Translations under genes and position numbers: made by a program
Shown here: one piece after another, positions 1-8,755 of the stretch
How positions within the stretch are numbered: position 1 is the first letter of the stretch
Layout of the letters: the number at the start of each line of letters is the position of its first letter
Source: Paracoccaceae bacterium
GTDB lineage: Bacteria > Pseudomonadota > Alphaproteobacteria > Rhodobacterales > Rhodobacteraceae
DNA: 64,000 bases
Assembly (NCBI GenBank): GCA_002709405.1
Contig: PAQV01000062.1
Coordinates: forward strand, 62,001 to 126,000
Reading direction: 5' to 3'
The notes under the pieces: generated by a model
The model's database searches: none
The model's input: only the letters and a program-made list of their open reading frames with translations
Told to the model about the DNA's origin: nothing

Positions 1-1
1 C

Positions 2-373
2 GTCTGGCGGATGACCGACGACGACATGGACGACGCCCAGAACGATGGCGCGGGGGTGTTGGGGGGCAACCCGCGCACGGCCTCGACACTGTCGGTCTGG
101 GAAACCCCCGAGGCGTTGGGGCATTTCGTCTGGAACACGTTGCACAAGCGGTTCTACGACCGGCGCGGCGAATGGTATGACGAGGCGGAAAACACCGGCC
201 CTCGGCTGGTGATGTGGTGGGTGCCCGCGGGGCATCGGCCGACGATCGAAGAAGCCAAGGCACGACTGGATCATCTGGCGGCCCAGGGGGACAGCGACCA
301 TGCGTTCGGATGGGCGCGCGTGGCACCCGCGCGGGACAGCCGCGCGCCGGATGACAGGGATGTGACTGCATGA
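2..373 (+). CDS. DUF3291 domain protein, 5' truncated by the window edge
   Basis: The reading frame is open to the left edge. The residues VWR precede the first internal Met, and FVWR is where the DUF3291 core normally continues, so the gene starts outside the window. Visible family features are the LSVWET strand, the AL-HFVW segment, and the C-terminal LVMWWVPAGHRPT block followed by an EAKARL helix. DUF3291 proteins are small alpha/beta-barrel (monooxygenase-like) proteins with no established reaction. The last codons overlap the next gene in an ATGA arrangement, so the two are probably translationally coupled in the nuo operon. The internal Met at position 11 is not a likely start because it would cut the domain. 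Confidence 0.8.
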   Translation, partial: VWRMTDDDMDDAQNDGAGVLGGNPRTASTLSVWETPEALGHFVWNTLHKRFYDRRGEWYDEAENTGPRLVMWWVPAGHRPTIEEAKARLDHLAAQGDSDHAFGWARVAPARDSRAPDDRDVTA

Positions 374-756
374 TGACCCGCCGGATCCTGACATATGGAC
401 TTGGCCTGGCAATGGCCGCGGGGCTGGCGGCCTGTTCCGGCCTGCCGGAATCGGCGGCGGGCGTGGATCGGCCGCTTAGCTACGACGGCACGGATTACAT
501 GGTGAATTACTCGGTCCGCGAAGTGACCGAGGCGCTGGACGCGCCGGGGGCCACCGCCCGGTTTGATGCCACCTTCATCGAGATCGCCCGGGCCGACGGC
601 CAGCCCATGTCCGGGTCCGGCTCGGCCGACGCGGTGGCCATCGCCAGCGCCTTTTGCGAAACCTACGGCCTGCCGGCGGCTCCGGTGGCGGGGCGGACGC
701 AGTATTCGGGCGGCGGCTGGAGCCTGCAGAACCATTGCGGGGCGGCCTTCGGATGA
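370..756 (+). CDS. Small lipoprotein of unknown function in the nuo operon
   Basis: The protein is 128 aa with a basic N-terminus, a hydrophobic stretch and a lipobox ending in LAAC (Cys about residue 22), as expected for a lipoprotein processed by signal peptidase II. The mature part has a YDGTDY segment and two further cysteines, one in FCETYG and one in NHC near the C-terminus, which could form a disulfide. The start overlaps the upstream stop (ATGA) and its own stop overlaps a further short ORF in the same way. I do not recognise a named family. It resembles in layout the other small exported proteins of this operon (1630, 4502, 8059). Confidence 0.75.
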   Translation: MMTRRILTYGLGLAMAAGLAACSGLPESAAGVDRPLSYDGTDYMVNYSVREVTEALDAPGATARFDATFIEIARADGQPMSGSGSADAVAIASAFCETYGLPAAPVAGRTQYSGGGWSLQNHCGAAFG

Positions 757-923
757 ACATGGAACAGGGAAACCGCGCCCAGGGCGAAAACCGGCACAGA
801 CCGGATTGGCATAGCCTGGCCCGGCGCGACAGGAGTGGACGGAAGATGAGCAGCGGACAGGGCGTTTCCGGCGGGCAGGGGCCCGTTCGGGTCGATCAGG
901 GCACAGCGGGGGGCCGGACATGA
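753..923 (+). CDS. Possible 56-aa ORF linking a lipoprotein and a methyltransferase
   Basis: This short frame begins at an ATG overlapping the upstream stop (ATGA) and ends at a TGA overlapping the methyltransferase start (ATGA). The product would be hydrophilic, rich in Gly, Arg and Gln, with no membrane segment and no recognisable domain. The double overlap is the only positive argument. It may instead be a coupling leader that carries ribosomes across the otherwise empty 160 bp, or chance in GC-rich DNA. Confidence 0.3.
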   Translation: MNMEQGNRAQGENRHRPDWHSLARRDRSGRKMSSGQGVSGGQGPVRVDQGTAGGRT

Positions 924-1627
924 GGCGCTTTCGCTTTGACAACCCCGAGGCCGTGGCCGCCGACATCACCGAGAAATACGGGTTCGACGGAGATCTGCTG
1001 GACCTGTTCGCCAACAATCAGGGCGCGGTGGTGCACAAGTGGCACCATTACATCCCGATCTACGACCGCTATTTCGCGCCCTGGCGCAACACGCCGGTCC
1101 GGTTCCTGGAAATCGGTGTGAACAAGGGCGGCAGCCTGCAGATGTGGCGGCGCTATTTCGGCGATGCGGCCGTGCTTTACGGCATCGACATCAACCCCGA
1201 TTGCGCCCGGTTCGACGGACAGGCCGGCCAGGTGCGCATCGGCAGCCAGGCCGATCCCGATTTCCTGAACCAGGTGGTCGACGAGATGGGCGGCGTGGAC
1301 GTGATCCTGGATGACGGCAGCCACCAGATGCCGCACGTGCGGGCCTCGTTCCAGGTGCTGTTTCCGCGGCTGGAAACCGGGGGCATCTACATGGTCGAGG
1401 ATCTGCACACGGCCTATATCGACAAGTTCGGCGGCGGATACCGCAACAGTGCGAACTTCTTCCGATTCCTGCGTGAACTGACGGACGACATGCACCATTG
1501 GTACCACAAGAAGGGCCTGCGCCACCCCGAATACGAGGCAAGTTTCTCGGGCATCCATGTCCACGATTCCATTGCCGTGATCGACAAGATGCCAACGCAC
1601 CGGCCGGTGCATTCGCGGGTGGGCTGA
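920..1627 (+). CDS. Class I SAM-dependent methyltransferase-like protein (CmcI / macrocin-O-methyltransferase type)
   Basis: The 235-aa protein has the Rossmann SAM-binding signature FLEIGVNKGGSL, an acidic ribose-binding residue in YGIDINPDC about 25 residues later, and an IxDDGSH motif (VILDDGSH) that is characteristic of the CmcI / macrocin O-methyltransferase group, where Asp and His are metal or catalytic residues. Further blocks are GGIYMVEDLHT and a C-terminal HxWYHKK segment. The family methylates sugar or small-molecule hydroxyls; the substrate here is unknown. It lies inside the nuo operon, coupled to the ORF upstream and 2 bp from the lipoprotein gene downstream. No complex I role is known for this family. 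Confidence 0.8.
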   Translation: MRRFRFDNPEAVAADITEKYGFDGDLLDLFANNQGAVVHKWHHYIPIYDRYFAPWRNTPVRFLEIGVNKGGSLQMWRRYFGDAAVLYGIDINPDCARFDGQAGQVRIGSQADPDFLNQVVDEMGGVDVILDDGSHQMPHVRASFQVLFPRLETGGIYMVEDLHTAYIDKFGGGYRNSANFFRFLRELTDDMHHWYHKKGLRHPEYEASFSGIHVHDSIAVIDKMPTHRPVHSRVG

Positions 1628-1629
1628 CG

Positions 1630-1977
1630 ATGGCCGCAACGACAATGACACGCCTGGGCCTGCTGGCCTGCCTGGCCTTGGGAGGCTGCAGCGGGCTGTT
1701 CACCTATACCGACGACGACACGATCCTGTTCGACGGCATCAACTTTCGCCACAAGGCCAAGGCCGTCGACAGCAAGGACCGCAAGAATTTCGTGGTCACG
1801 GTGCGCCCGGTGTCGGCCTCGATGACGGCCGCGCGCGAGGCGGGCAAGTACGAGGCGACGGTCTATTGCATCAACTACTTCGGCAAGTCCGACGTGAAAT
1901 GGTCCATCGGCCCTGACAGCGAGGTCGTGCCGGTGGAAAATGACACGCTGACCCTGACGGGACGTTGCAATCCGTGA
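1630..1977 (+). CDS. Small lipoprotein of unknown function in the nuo operon
   Basis: I chose the ATG at 1630, 2 bp after the methyltransferase stop, because it places a signal sequence right at the N-terminus: TRLGLLACLALGGC ends in a lipobox Cys. The 115-aa product then has a LFDGINF segment, a KYEATVYCINYFG block and a final GRC. As in the other small exported proteins of this operon, two cysteines lie in the C-terminal half. No family name recognised. It is likely anchored to a membrane facing the periplasm and co-transcribed with nuo. Confidence 0.75.
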   Translation: MAATTMTRLGLLACLALGGCSGLFTYTDDDTILFDGINFRHKAKAVDSKDRKNFVVTVRPVSASMTAAREAGKYEATVYCINYFGKSDVKWSIGPDSEVVPVENDTLTLTGRCNP

Positions 1978-2075
1978 GGGAAATGGGCGCATATCAGCCG
2001 GTGAAAACCGGGGCGATATTGCCTAACGCCGCTGCGCGCGGCGCAATCGGGGCATCTGTAAAGGAGCCTCGATCC

Positions 2076-2483
2076 ATGCGTTACGTGACCATTTTCCTCA
2101 TTGCCCTGTTCCTCGGGATCTCGGGGGGCGAAGCCCAGGCCAAGCGGCCGATCCGCGACGTGCCCGAGCTTTATGAACCGCTGTTCTACATTGCCATCGC
2201 CAATGAAATCCGGAAAACCTGCCCGAATATCTCGGAACGGCGCATGTACGGCATTTCGCAGTTGTGGCAATTGAAGAACCGGGCCAACCAGCTTGGATAT
2301 TCCGACAAGGAAATCGAAGCCTTCTACGAATCCGAAGAGGAACGCGCGCGGATGGCGAAACGGGGGGAGGCCTATCTTGCCCGGTTCGGCGCCGACCGCG
2401 ACGACGAAGCGTCCTTGTGTGCCTTCGGGCTTTCGGAAATCGAACGAAACAGCGCCATCGGCGTGTATCTGAAAGAGAACTGA
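2076..2483 (+). CDS. DUF5333 family exported protein
   Basis: The ATG at 2076 follows an AAGGAG ribosome-binding site (2061-2066) and opens on a hydrophobic signal peptide ending in GEAQA, so the mature protein is periplasmic. The 135-aa sequence carries the blocks RDVPEL, IANEIRKTCP, LKNRANQLGYSDKEIEAF and CAFG-SEI typical of DUF5333, a family I know mainly from Rhodobacteraceae and without assigned function. Two cysteines remain in the mature protein. It ends 3 bp before nuoG, so it belongs to the same transcript. Confidence 0.75.
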   Translation: MRYVTIFLIALFLGISGGEAQAKRPIRDVPELYEPLFYIAIANEIRKTCPNISERRMYGISQLWQLKNRANQLGYSDKEIEAFYESEEERARMAKRGEAYLARFGADRDDEASLCAFGLSEIERNSAIGVYLKEN

Positions 2484-2486
2484 CCC

Positions 2487-4505
2487 ATGTCTGACCTCCG
2501 CAAGATCATCATCGACAGCCAGGAAATCGAGGTGGATCCGGCGATGACCCTGATCCAGGCCTGCGAGCAGGCCGGCATCGAGATTCCGCGGTTCTGCTAT
2601 CACGAGCGGCTGTCGATCGCCGGCAATTGCCGGATGTGCCTTGTGGAGGTCGTGGGCGGGCCGCCGAAGCCGGCGGCCTCCTGCGCGATGCAGGTGCGTG
2701 ACCTGCGGCCCGGGCCGGAAGGCCAGCCGCCAGTGATCAAGACGAACTCGCCCATGGTGAAGAAGGCGCGCGAGGGGGTGATGGAGTTCCTGCTCATCAA
2801 CCACCCGCTGGATTGCCCGATCTGCGACCAGGGCGGCGAATGCGACCTGCAGGACCAGGCCATGGCCTATGGGGTCGATTTGTCGCGGTTCCGCGAAGCG
2901 AAACGGGCGGTGGATGACCTGGACCTGGGCCCGCTGGTCGAAACCCACATGACGCGCTGCATTTCCTGCACCCGCTGCGTGCGCTTCACGACCGAGGTCG
3001 CGGGCATCCACCAGATGGGCCAGACCGGCCGGGGCGAAGATGCCGAGATCACGGCCTACCTGGGCGAGACTCTGGACAGCAACATGCAGGGCAACATCAT
3101 TGATCTGTGTCCGGTTGGCGCTTTGGTTTCAAAGCCTTACGCTTTCACGGCCCGCCCGTGGGAACTGACCAAGACCGAAACCATCGACGTGATGGACGCG
3201 CTTGGGTCCAACATCCGGGTGGACACCAAGGGCCGCGAGGTCATGCGGATCCTGCCGCGCAACCACGACGGCGTGAACGAGGAATGGATTTCCGACAAGA
3301 CGCGCTTTGTCTGGGACGGGCTGCGCCGCCAGCGGCTGGACAAGCCCTACCTGCGCAAGAACGGCAAGCTGACCCCGGTCGAGTGGCCCGAGGCCCTGGC
3401 CGCGGCGGCCTCGGCGATGAAGGGCAAGAAGGTGCTGGGCCTCATTGGGGATCTTGTCCCGGTCGAGGCCGCTTACGCGCTGAAGACCCTGGTCGAGGGG
3501 CTGGACGGGTCGGTCGAATGCCGCACCGACGGGGCCAAGCTGCCGGTGGGCAACCGGTCGGCCTACGTGGGCAATGCGACGATCGAGGATATCGACAGCG
3601 CCAAGATGATCCTGCTGGTGGGCACCAACCCGCGGGTCGAGGCGCCGGTTCTGAACGCGCGGATCCGCAAGGCCTGGGCGGCCGGGGCCAAGGTGGCCCG
3701 CATCGGCGAGCAGGCGGACCTGACCTATGATGTCTCGGAGATCGGGACGGACCGGGCGGCGCTGGCAAAACTGGCCGAGATGGACCATTCCGACAAGAAA
3801 GATATTCCCGGTGTCATGATCATCGGGCAGGGGGCCCTGCAGGGGCCCGATGGCGGGGCCGTGCTGGCCCTGGCCATGAAGACGGCCGAGGCGGCCGGGT
3901 CCAAGGTGCTGATCCTGCACACGGCGGCAAGCCGCGTGGGCGCGATGGACATCGGCGCCGTGACCGACGGTGGCATGGCCGAGGCCATGGACGGGGCCGA
4001 GGTGATCTTTAACCTGGGCGCCGACGAGATCGAGATCTCGGACGGGCCCTTCGTGATCTACCAGGGCAGCCACGGCGACCGGGGCGCGCATCGGGCCGAC
4101 CTGATCCTGCCGGGCGCGGCCTATCCCGAGGAATCGGGGCTGTTCGTGAATACCGAGGGCCGGCCCCAGCTGGCACTGCGCGCGGCCTTCCCGCCGGGCC
4201 AGGCCAAGGAAAACTGGGCGATCCTGCGGGCCCTGTCGGCCGAGCTGGGGGCGACGCTGCCCTTCGATTCTCTGGCCCAGCTGCGCCAGGCGCTGGTCAA
4301 GGCGGTTCCGCATTTCAAGAAGCTCGACAAGGTGCCGAGCAACGAGTGGGTCCTGCCCGAGGGCGGCGACCTGGGCGAGGGGGCGTTCCTGTCTCCGGTC
4401 CGCGATTTCTACCTGACCAACCCGATCGCGCGGGCCAGCGCGCTGATGGCCGAGCTGTCGGCCAATGCCAAGGCCCGCCGCGACACGCCGATCGCGGCGG
4501 AATGA
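2487..4505 (+). CDS. nuoG: NADH-quinone oxidoreductase subunit G
   Basis: The peripheral-arm iron-sulfur subunit of complex I passes electrons from the NADH/FMN module to the quinone module. N-terminal [2Fe-2S] ligands are C37, C48, C51 and C66; the N5 [4Fe-4S] site is H106, C110, C113 and C119 ([15 protein letters not shown]); the N4 site is C158, C161, C164 and C208. A molybdopterin-oxidoreductase-like fold without cofactor residues fills the rest. At 672 aa it has the shorter alphaproteobacterial length and lacks the extra C-terminal region of the E. coli protein. The stop overlaps the next lipoprotein gene (ATGA). nuoA-F are expected to the left of the window. Confidence 0.97.
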   Translation: MSDLRKIIIDSQEIEVDPAMTLIQACEQAGIEIPRFCYHERLSIAGNCRMCLVEVVGGPPKPAASCAMQVRDLRPGPEGQPPVIKTNSPMVKKAREGVMEFLLINHPLDCPICDQGGECDLQDQAMAYGVDLSRFREAKRAVDDLDLGPLVETHMTRCISCTRCVRFTTEVAGIHQMGQTGRGEDAEITAYLGETLDSNMQGNIIDLCPVGALVSKPYAFTARPWELTKTETIDVMDALGSNIRVDTKGREVMRILPRNHDGVNEEWISDKTRFVWDGLRRQRLDKPYLRKNGKLTPVEWPEALAAAASAMKGKKVLGLIGDLVPVEAAYALKTLVEGLDGSVECRTDGAKLPVGNRSAYVGNATIEDIDSAKMILLVGTNPRVEAPVLNARIRKAWAAGAKVARIGEQADLTYDVSEIGTDRAALAKLAEMDHSDKKDIPGVMIIGQGALQGPDGGAVLALAMKTAEAAGSKVLILHTAASRVGAMDIGAVTDGGMAEAMDGAEVIFNLGADEIEISDGPFVIYQGSHGDRGAHRADLILPGAAYPEESGLFVNTEGRPQLALRAAFPPGQAKENWAILRALSAELGATLPFDSLAQLRQALVKAVPHFKKLDKVPSNEWVLPEGGDLGEGAFLSPVRDFYLTNPIARASALMAELSANAKARRDTPIAAE

Positions 4506-4900
4506 GGATAAGGATGCCGGTTCTCGCTCATATCGCGACGGGGACGGCCTTGGCCGCCTGCAGCCCGCCGGATGCGGAGCCGGTGCCCTATGCGCCCGGC
4601 TATCGCGGGATCGAGACCCGCCTGCTGGACGGCGACCTGGTGGAATTTCGCGTGTCGATGACCGGCGCGCGCGATGCCGGGGACGTGGAACGTTATATCG
4701 AATGTGCCGCGGCGCAATATGCGCTGATCCGTGGGTACGGATTTACGCGGCATTTACGCACGCATGTGAATGAAAAGGGTGGCGTGTGGGCCGGAGATGC
4801 GGTTTACACCATCTCGCCATCCCTGCCGCGCGGTCTCCGGACACTCGACGCCGAAGTCGTTGTCCAGAACTGCACGGAAAACGGAATACCTACGGTGTGA
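4502..4900 (+). CDS. Small lipoprotein of unknown function between nuoG and nuoH
   Basis: Starts at an ATG overlapping the nuoG stop. A second ATG 12 bp downstream (4514) could also serve. The 132-aa product has a short hydrophobic N-terminus ending in TALAAC, a lipobox. The mature part contains an [15 protein letters not shown] segment and two C-terminal-half cysteines (in IECAAAQY and VVQNC), repeating the pattern seen in the other operon-embedded exported proteins. The function is unknown. Location between nuoG and nuoH suggests co-expression with complex I. Confidence 0.75.
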   Translation: MRIRMPVLAHIATGTALAACSPPDAEPVPYAPGYRGIETRLLDGDLVEFRVSMTGARDAGDVERYIECAAAQYALIRGYGFTRHLRTHVNEKGGVWAGDAVYTISPSLPRGLRTLDAEVVVQNCTENGIPTV

Positions 4901-4906
4901 GGAAGC

Positions 4907-5947
4907 ATGGCTGAATTCTTTACCTCCACGGGCCTCGGGATCGCTTTGACCCTGGTCGGACAGGTTCTTCTGGTGGTCGTCCCGCTGCTGGTGGCACTTG
5001 CCTTTCTGATGTACGCGGACCGCAAGGTCTGGGCCGCGGTGCAGATGCGGAAGGGGCCGAACGTCGTCGGCGTCTTCGGATTGCTGCAAAGCTTTGCGGA
5101 TTTCCTCAAGTATATCGTGAAAGAGGTGGTCATTCCCGCCGGGGCCGACCGGGCGGTGTTCCTGCTGGCCCCGATGATCAGCCTGGTGATGGCCCTGGTG
5201 GCCTGGGCGGTGATCCCGTTCAACGATGGCTGGGTGGTCGCCGACATCAACGTGGCCATCCTTTATGTCTTCGCGATCTCGTCGCTGGAAGTCTACGGCG
5301 TGATCATGGGGGGCTGGGCGTCGAACTCGAAATATCCGTTCCTGGGCTCCCTGCGGTCGGCCGCGCAGATGATTTCCTACGAGGTGTCCATCGGCCTGAT
5401 CATCATCGGGGTGATCATCTCGACCGGGTCGATGAACTTCGGCAACATCGTTCAGGCCCAGGACGGTCGGTTCGGGCTGTTCTCGTGGTACTGGCTGCCG
5501 CACCTGCCGATGCTGTTCCTGTTCCTGATCTCGGCCCTGGCCGAAACCAACCGCCCGCCGTTCGACCTGCCGGAAGCGGAATCGGAACTGGTGGCCGGCT
5601 ACCAGGTGGAATATTCGTCGACGCCCTTCCTGCTGTTCATGATCGGTGAATTGACGGCCGTGGTGCTGATGTGCGCGCTGATCTCGCTGCTGTTCTTCGG
5701 GGGGTGGCTGTCGCCGATTCCGGGGCTGCCGGACGGGATCCTGTGGATGCTCTTGAAAATGCTGGCGATGTTCTTCGTCTTCGCCATGGTCAAGGCGATC
5801 ACACCCCGCTACCGCTATGACCAGCTGATGCGGCTGGGTTGGAAGGTCTTCCTGCCGTTCTCGCTGGTCTGGGTCGTGTTCGTGGCGTTCGCGGCCAAGT
5901 TCGAATGGTTCTGGGGCGCCTTCGCCCGCTGGAGCACGGGTGGCTGA
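4907..5947 (+). CDS. nuoH: NADH-quinone oxidoreductase subunit H
   Basis: Membrane subunit at the junction of the two arms of complex I, forming part of the quinone-access channel. The 346-aa sequence has about eight hydrophobic helices and the family signatures [15 protein letters not shown] near residue 30, [20 protein letters not shown] and YSSTPF in the conserved acidic loop near residue 220, and [10 protein letters not shown] near the C-terminus. Length matches the family. It is followed 1 bp later by a small soluble protein gene. Confidence 0.97.
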   Translation: MAEFFTSTGLGIALTLVGQVLLVVVPLLVALAFLMYADRKVWAAVQMRKGPNVVGVFGLLQSFADFLKYIVKEVVIPAGADRAVFLLAPMISLVMALVAWAVIPFNDGWVVADINVAILYVFAISSLEVYGVIMGGWASNSKYPFLGSLRSAAQMISYEVSIGLIIIGVIISTGSMNFGNIVQAQDGRFGLFSWYWLPHLPMLFLFLISALAETNRPPFDLPEAESELVAGYQVEYSSTPFLLFMIGELTAVVLMCALISLLFFGGWLSPIPGLPDGILWMLLKMLAMFFVFAMVKAITPRYRYDQLMRLGWKVFLPFSLVWVVFVAFAAKFEWFWGAFARWSTGG

Positions 5948-5948
5948 C

Positions 5949-6320
5949 ATGTCGGATCTCAAGGACGCAATCCTGGACGCTAAGTACATCGAGATGATCT
6001 CGCTGGCGGATTACATCGTGAAGGATTGCGCGCTGCCGGACGTGGACGCGGACGGCAACCTGGTGTCGGGCCAGGTGGAAATCGCCGCGGCCATCTTCCG
6101 CTGGGCGGTGTCGCAGCAGGGCCAGGACCGGCCGCAGGTGCCCGAAAGCCAGGCCATGTCGCCGTTCCCGGACCCGATCCAGAACGCGGTGCAGACCCAG
6201 GGGTTTGCGCCGATGCAGGACGCCCCGGTTCAGAACGCCCCGTTCCAGAATTCGTCCTACCAGGACACCACCGCACCGATCCCCATGAACAACGGCTTCA
6301 TGCCGGATACACAGGGTTAA
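5949..6320 (+). CDS. Small protein with a Gln/Asn/Pro-rich tail, between nuoH and nuoI
   Basis: I use the ATG at 5949; a GTG at 5940 overlapping the nuoH stop is possible and adds three residues. The 123-aa product has an ordered acidic N-terminal half and then a low-complexity tail with repeated P-QNA-FQ-like units (PIQNAVQ, PVQNAPFQN). No signal peptide or membrane helix is visible. The family is unrecognised. It occupies a place where Rhodobacteraceae often carry a hypothetical gene, and it is cotranscribed with nuo; a GGAG Shine-Dalgarno for nuoI follows it. Confidence 0.65.
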   Translation: MSDLKDAILDAKYIEMISLADYIVKDCALPDVDADGNLVSGQVEIAAAIFRWAVSQQGQDRPQVPESQAMSPFPDPIQNAVQTQGFAPMQDAPVQNAPFQNSSYQDTTAPIPMNNGFMPDTQG

Positions 6321-6329
6321 GGAGCCGAG

Positions 6330-6824
6330 ATGACGCAGATAGATTACGGGCGCGCGGCGAAGTACTTCCTGCTTGCCGATTTCTTCAAGGGCTTCCAGCT
6401 GGGGCTGAAGTACTTCTTCGCCCCCAAGGCCACGCTGAACTACCCGCACGAAAAGGGCCCGCTGTCGCCGCGCTTTCGAGGCGAACACGCCCTGCGCCGC
6501 TATCCCAACGGGGAGGAACGCTGCATCGCCTGCAAGCTGTGCGAGGCGATCTGTCCGGCCCAGGCCATCACCATCGACGCCGAACCGCGCGAGGACGGCT
6601 CGCGCCGGACCACGCGATACGATATCGACATGACGAAGTGCATCTACTGCGGGTTCTGCCAGGAAGCCTGCCCGGTGGATGCCATCGTCGAAGGCCCCAA
6701 TTTCGAGTTTTCGACCGAGACCCGGGAAGAGCTGTTCTACGACAAGGACAAGCTGCTGGAGAACGGCGAGCGCTGGGAAGCGGCCATTGCCCACAACCTC
6801 GAACTGGATGCGCCCTACAGATGA
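6330..6824 (+). CDS. nuoI: NADH-quinone oxidoreductase subunit I
   Basis: Ferredoxin-like subunit carrying the N6a and N6b clusters that relay electrons toward N2 and quinone. Two complete CxxCxxCxxxCP motifs are present: C65, C68, C71, C75 and C104, C107, C110, C114. The 164-aa length and the [12 protein letters not shown] amphipathic N-terminus, which lies on the membrane surface, match the family. Its last codons overlap the following gene (ATGA). Confidence 0.97.
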   Translation: MTQIDYGRAAKYFLLADFFKGFQLGLKYFFAPKATLNYPHEKGPLSPRFRGEHALRRYPNGEERCIACKLCEAICPAQAITIDAEPREDGSRRTTRYDIDMTKCIYCGFCQEACPVDAIVEGPNFEFSTETREELFYDKDKLLENGERWEAAIAHNLELDAPYR

Positions 6825-7231
6825 GTGAACAGCCCACGAACCCTTTCGAGCTGATGATGCAACAGGCCCGGGACATGGCGAAGGCCTTCAACCCGGCGCT
6901 CGAGCATTTCTCGCCCAAGGGGTTCGAGGCGATGTGGCCGACCCTGCCCAAGGACATCATGGAGCTGTGGTTCGGCAACGCGGTCAACAAGGAGGGGCTG
7001 GACGCCAAGACGCGCCTGCTTCTGACGCTGGCCGGGCTGACCATGCAGGGTGCTCAGAACGACACGGCGGTGCGCCAGACCGTCAAGCACGCGGTCGAAG
7101 CCGGTGCCCGCAAACAGGAAATCGTCGAGACCATCGGCCAGATGAGCTTTTTCGCCGGCATCCCGGCGATGTCCCGCGCGCTGGAGCTTGCGCAGGATGC
7201 CATGGCCGACAAGGAGGAAGATCAGTCATGA
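6821..7231 (+). CDS. Carboxymuconolactone decarboxylase / AhpD-like family protein inside nuo
   Basis: The 136-aa all-helical protein carries the CMD core: [14 protein letters not shown], then a [19 protein letters not shown] helix and a C-terminal [14 protein letters not shown] segment. The redox CxxC motif of AhpD peroxidases is absent, so it is not a thiol peroxidase partner; it is closer to decarboxylase-fold proteins of unknown substrate. It overlaps nuoI upstream and nuoJ downstream (both ATGA), indicating tight co-translation with complex I subunits. Confidence 0.75.
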   Translation: MSEQPTNPFELMMQQARDMAKAFNPALEHFSPKGFEAMWPTLPKDIMELWFGNAVNKEGLDAKTRLLLTLAGLTMQGAQNDTAVRQTVKHAVEAGARKQEIVETIGQMSFFAGIPAMSRALELAQDAMADKEEDQS

Positions 7232-7830
7232 GCGTATTCGCCTTTTACCTCTTCGCGCTTGGCGTGATCGCGGGCGGGCTGTTTACCGTCATCAGCCGGC
7301 AGCCGGTGCACTCGGTGCTGTGGCTGATCCTGTCCTTCCTGTCGGCGGCGGGGCTGTTTGTCCTGCTGGGGGCCGAATTCGTGGCGATGCTGCTGGTCAT
7401 CGTCTACGTGGGGGCGGTCGCGGTGCTGTTCCTGTTCGTGGTGATGATGCTGGACGTCGATTTCGCCGAGCTGAAGGCCGAGATGGCGAAATACATGCCC
7501 CTGGCGCTGCTGATCGGGGTGGTCATCATGATGCAGTTCGCCATGGCCTATGGCGCATGGGACGCCAACGAGGCCGCCGAGGCCATGCGCGCCCAGCCGA
7601 TGCCCGCCGACATGCACAACACCCAGGCCCTGGGGATGATCCTTTACGATCAGTACTTCCTGCTGTTCCAGCTGGCCGGGCTGATCCTGCTGGTGGCGAT
7701 GATCGGGGCGATCGTCCTGACCCTGCGCCACCGCAAGGACATCAAGCGGCAGGATATCCTGGCCCAGATCTACCGCGATCCGGCCAAGGCGATGGAGCTG
7801 CGCGACGTGAAACCGGGGCAGGGGCTATGA
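7228..7830 (+). CDS. nuoJ: NADH-quinone oxidoreductase subunit J
   Basis: Membrane subunit with five predicted helices in 200 aa. Family signatures are [19 protein letters not shown] near residue 25 and the [21 protein letters not shown] helix that contains the pi-bulge and conserved Glu/Tyr used in proton-pumping coupling. The start ATG overlaps the preceding stop (ATGA). The GTG/ATG frame further upstream is discarded because it runs antiparallel to no conserved domain and covers nuoI and the CMD gene. Confidence 0.96.
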   Translation: MSVFAFYLFALGVIAGGLFTVISRQPVHSVLWLILSFLSAAGLFVLLGAEFVAMLLVIVYVGAVAVLFLFVVMMLDVDFAELKAEMAKYMPLALLIGVVIMMQFAMAYGAWDANEAAEAMRAQPMPADMHNTQALGMILYDQYFLLFQLAGLILLVAMIGAIVLTLRHRKDIKRQDILAQIYRDPAKAMELRDVKPGQGL

Positions 7831-8042
7831 CGGTCCCTGCGATCTTCGGCATGGCCGAACAGGTCTTTCAGACCATCGGCGTGGCGGGTTTCGCCGCGCT
7901 CTGGGCGCTGAAGATCGGGATCACGGCGATATTCTACAAGGTCTTCCAGAAGAAGACCGGTCACAAGGGGCCCATCGTGCTGGGCTGGATCTACCGGCAG
8001 CTGATGAAACGGCGGATCGAAAACGGATCGAACGGGCGCTGA
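7827..8042 (+). CDS. Small single-span membrane protein between nuoJ and nuoK
   Basis: Begins at the ATG overlapping the nuoJ stop. The 71-aa product has one hydrophobic segment (about residues 14-36) followed by a strongly basic C-terminus ([22 protein letters not shown]), so the tail probably stays cytoplasmic by the positive-inside rule. No known complex I subunit has this sequence; it may be an accessory or assembly factor, or unrelated. Coupling on its 5' side and 16 bp to the next gene place it in the operon. Confidence 0.6.
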   Translation: MTVPAIFGMAEQVFQTIGVAGFAALWALKIGITAIFYKVFQKKTGHKGPIVLGWIYRQLMKRRIENGSNGR

Positions 8043-8058
8043 GCCCCGGAGGGAAGAC

Positions 8059-8439
8059 ATGATCGAAAGCAGGCACACCAGGGCGCGGGCGGCGATGGCC
8101 ATCGTCGCGGCGTCGATGCTGTGCGGTGCGGGCGCCTGGGCCGACATGCCCATCGCGGACATCGACAAGCGGTTCGAGATCGCCACCAAGGATTTCGGGG
8201 GCGGCACGGTCATGATGACCTCGCGCGCGGACGGGGCGGGGGGGCCGACCTACACGACCCACCAGTTCGACTGCGAAAACAAGACCTACGCCACGCAGTC
8301 CGAGGGCTCGGAGGCGCCGGACGTCTTTCCCGACCCGGTCTCGGCCCAGGCGACCAATGCCTTTGGCGAAGATGACGACATCGCCCCTCTCGCGCAGCAC
8401 GCCTGCACGAAACACGGCCACCCGATAATGGAATGGTGA
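8059..8439 (+). CDS. Small exported protein of unknown function before nuoK
   Basis: The 126-aa product opens with an Arg-containing segment and hydrophobic core ending AWA-D, a signal peptidase I type site, preceded by a GGAG ribosome-binding site at 8047. The mature part is acidic and contains two cysteines ([10 protein letters not shown] and QHACTKHG), the same count as the mature lipoproteins earlier in the operon, and a conserved-looking [12 protein letters not shown] block. No family recognised. It ends 4 bp before nuoK. Confidence 0.65.
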   Translation: MIESRHTRARAAMAIVAASMLCGAGAWADMPIADIDKRFEIATKDFGGGTVMMTSRADGAGGPTYTTHQFDCENKTYATQSEGSEAPDVFPDPVSAQATNAFGEDDDIAPLAQHACTKHGHPIMEW

Positions 8440-8443
8440 ACAC

Positions 8444-8749
8444 ATGATCGGACTCGAACATTACCTGACGGTCGCGGCGACGCTGTTCGTCATCGGCATC
8501 TTCGGGATCTTCCTGAACCGCAAGAACATCATCATCCTGTTGATGAGCGTGGAACTGATCCTGCTGGCGGTGAACATCAACCTGGTGGCCTTTTCCGCGC
8601 ACCTGGGCGACCTGGTGGGGCAGGTCTTTACCCTGTTCGTGCTGACCGTGGCCGCGGCCGAGGCGGCCATCGGCCTGGCCATCCTGGTCTGCTTCTTCCG
8701 CAACCGGGGCACCATCGCCGTCGAAGACGCCAACATGATGAAAGGCTGA
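8444..8749 (+). CDS. nuoK: NADH-quinone oxidoreductase subunit K
   Basis: Three-helix antiporter-like subunit of 101 aa. The signature [25 protein letters not shown] region holds the conserved membrane Glu (about residue 37), and a second Glu lies in [12 protein letters not shown] near residue 70; both are proton-channel residues in MrpC-like subunits. Length is exactly typical. Separated by 6 bp from nuoL. Confidence 0.97.
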   Translation: MIGLEHYLTVAATLFVIGIFGIFLNRKNIIILLMSVELILLAVNINLVAFSAHLGDLVGQVFTLFVLTVAAAEAAIGLAILVCFFRNRGTIAVEDANMMKG

Positions 8750-8755
8750 GGACAC

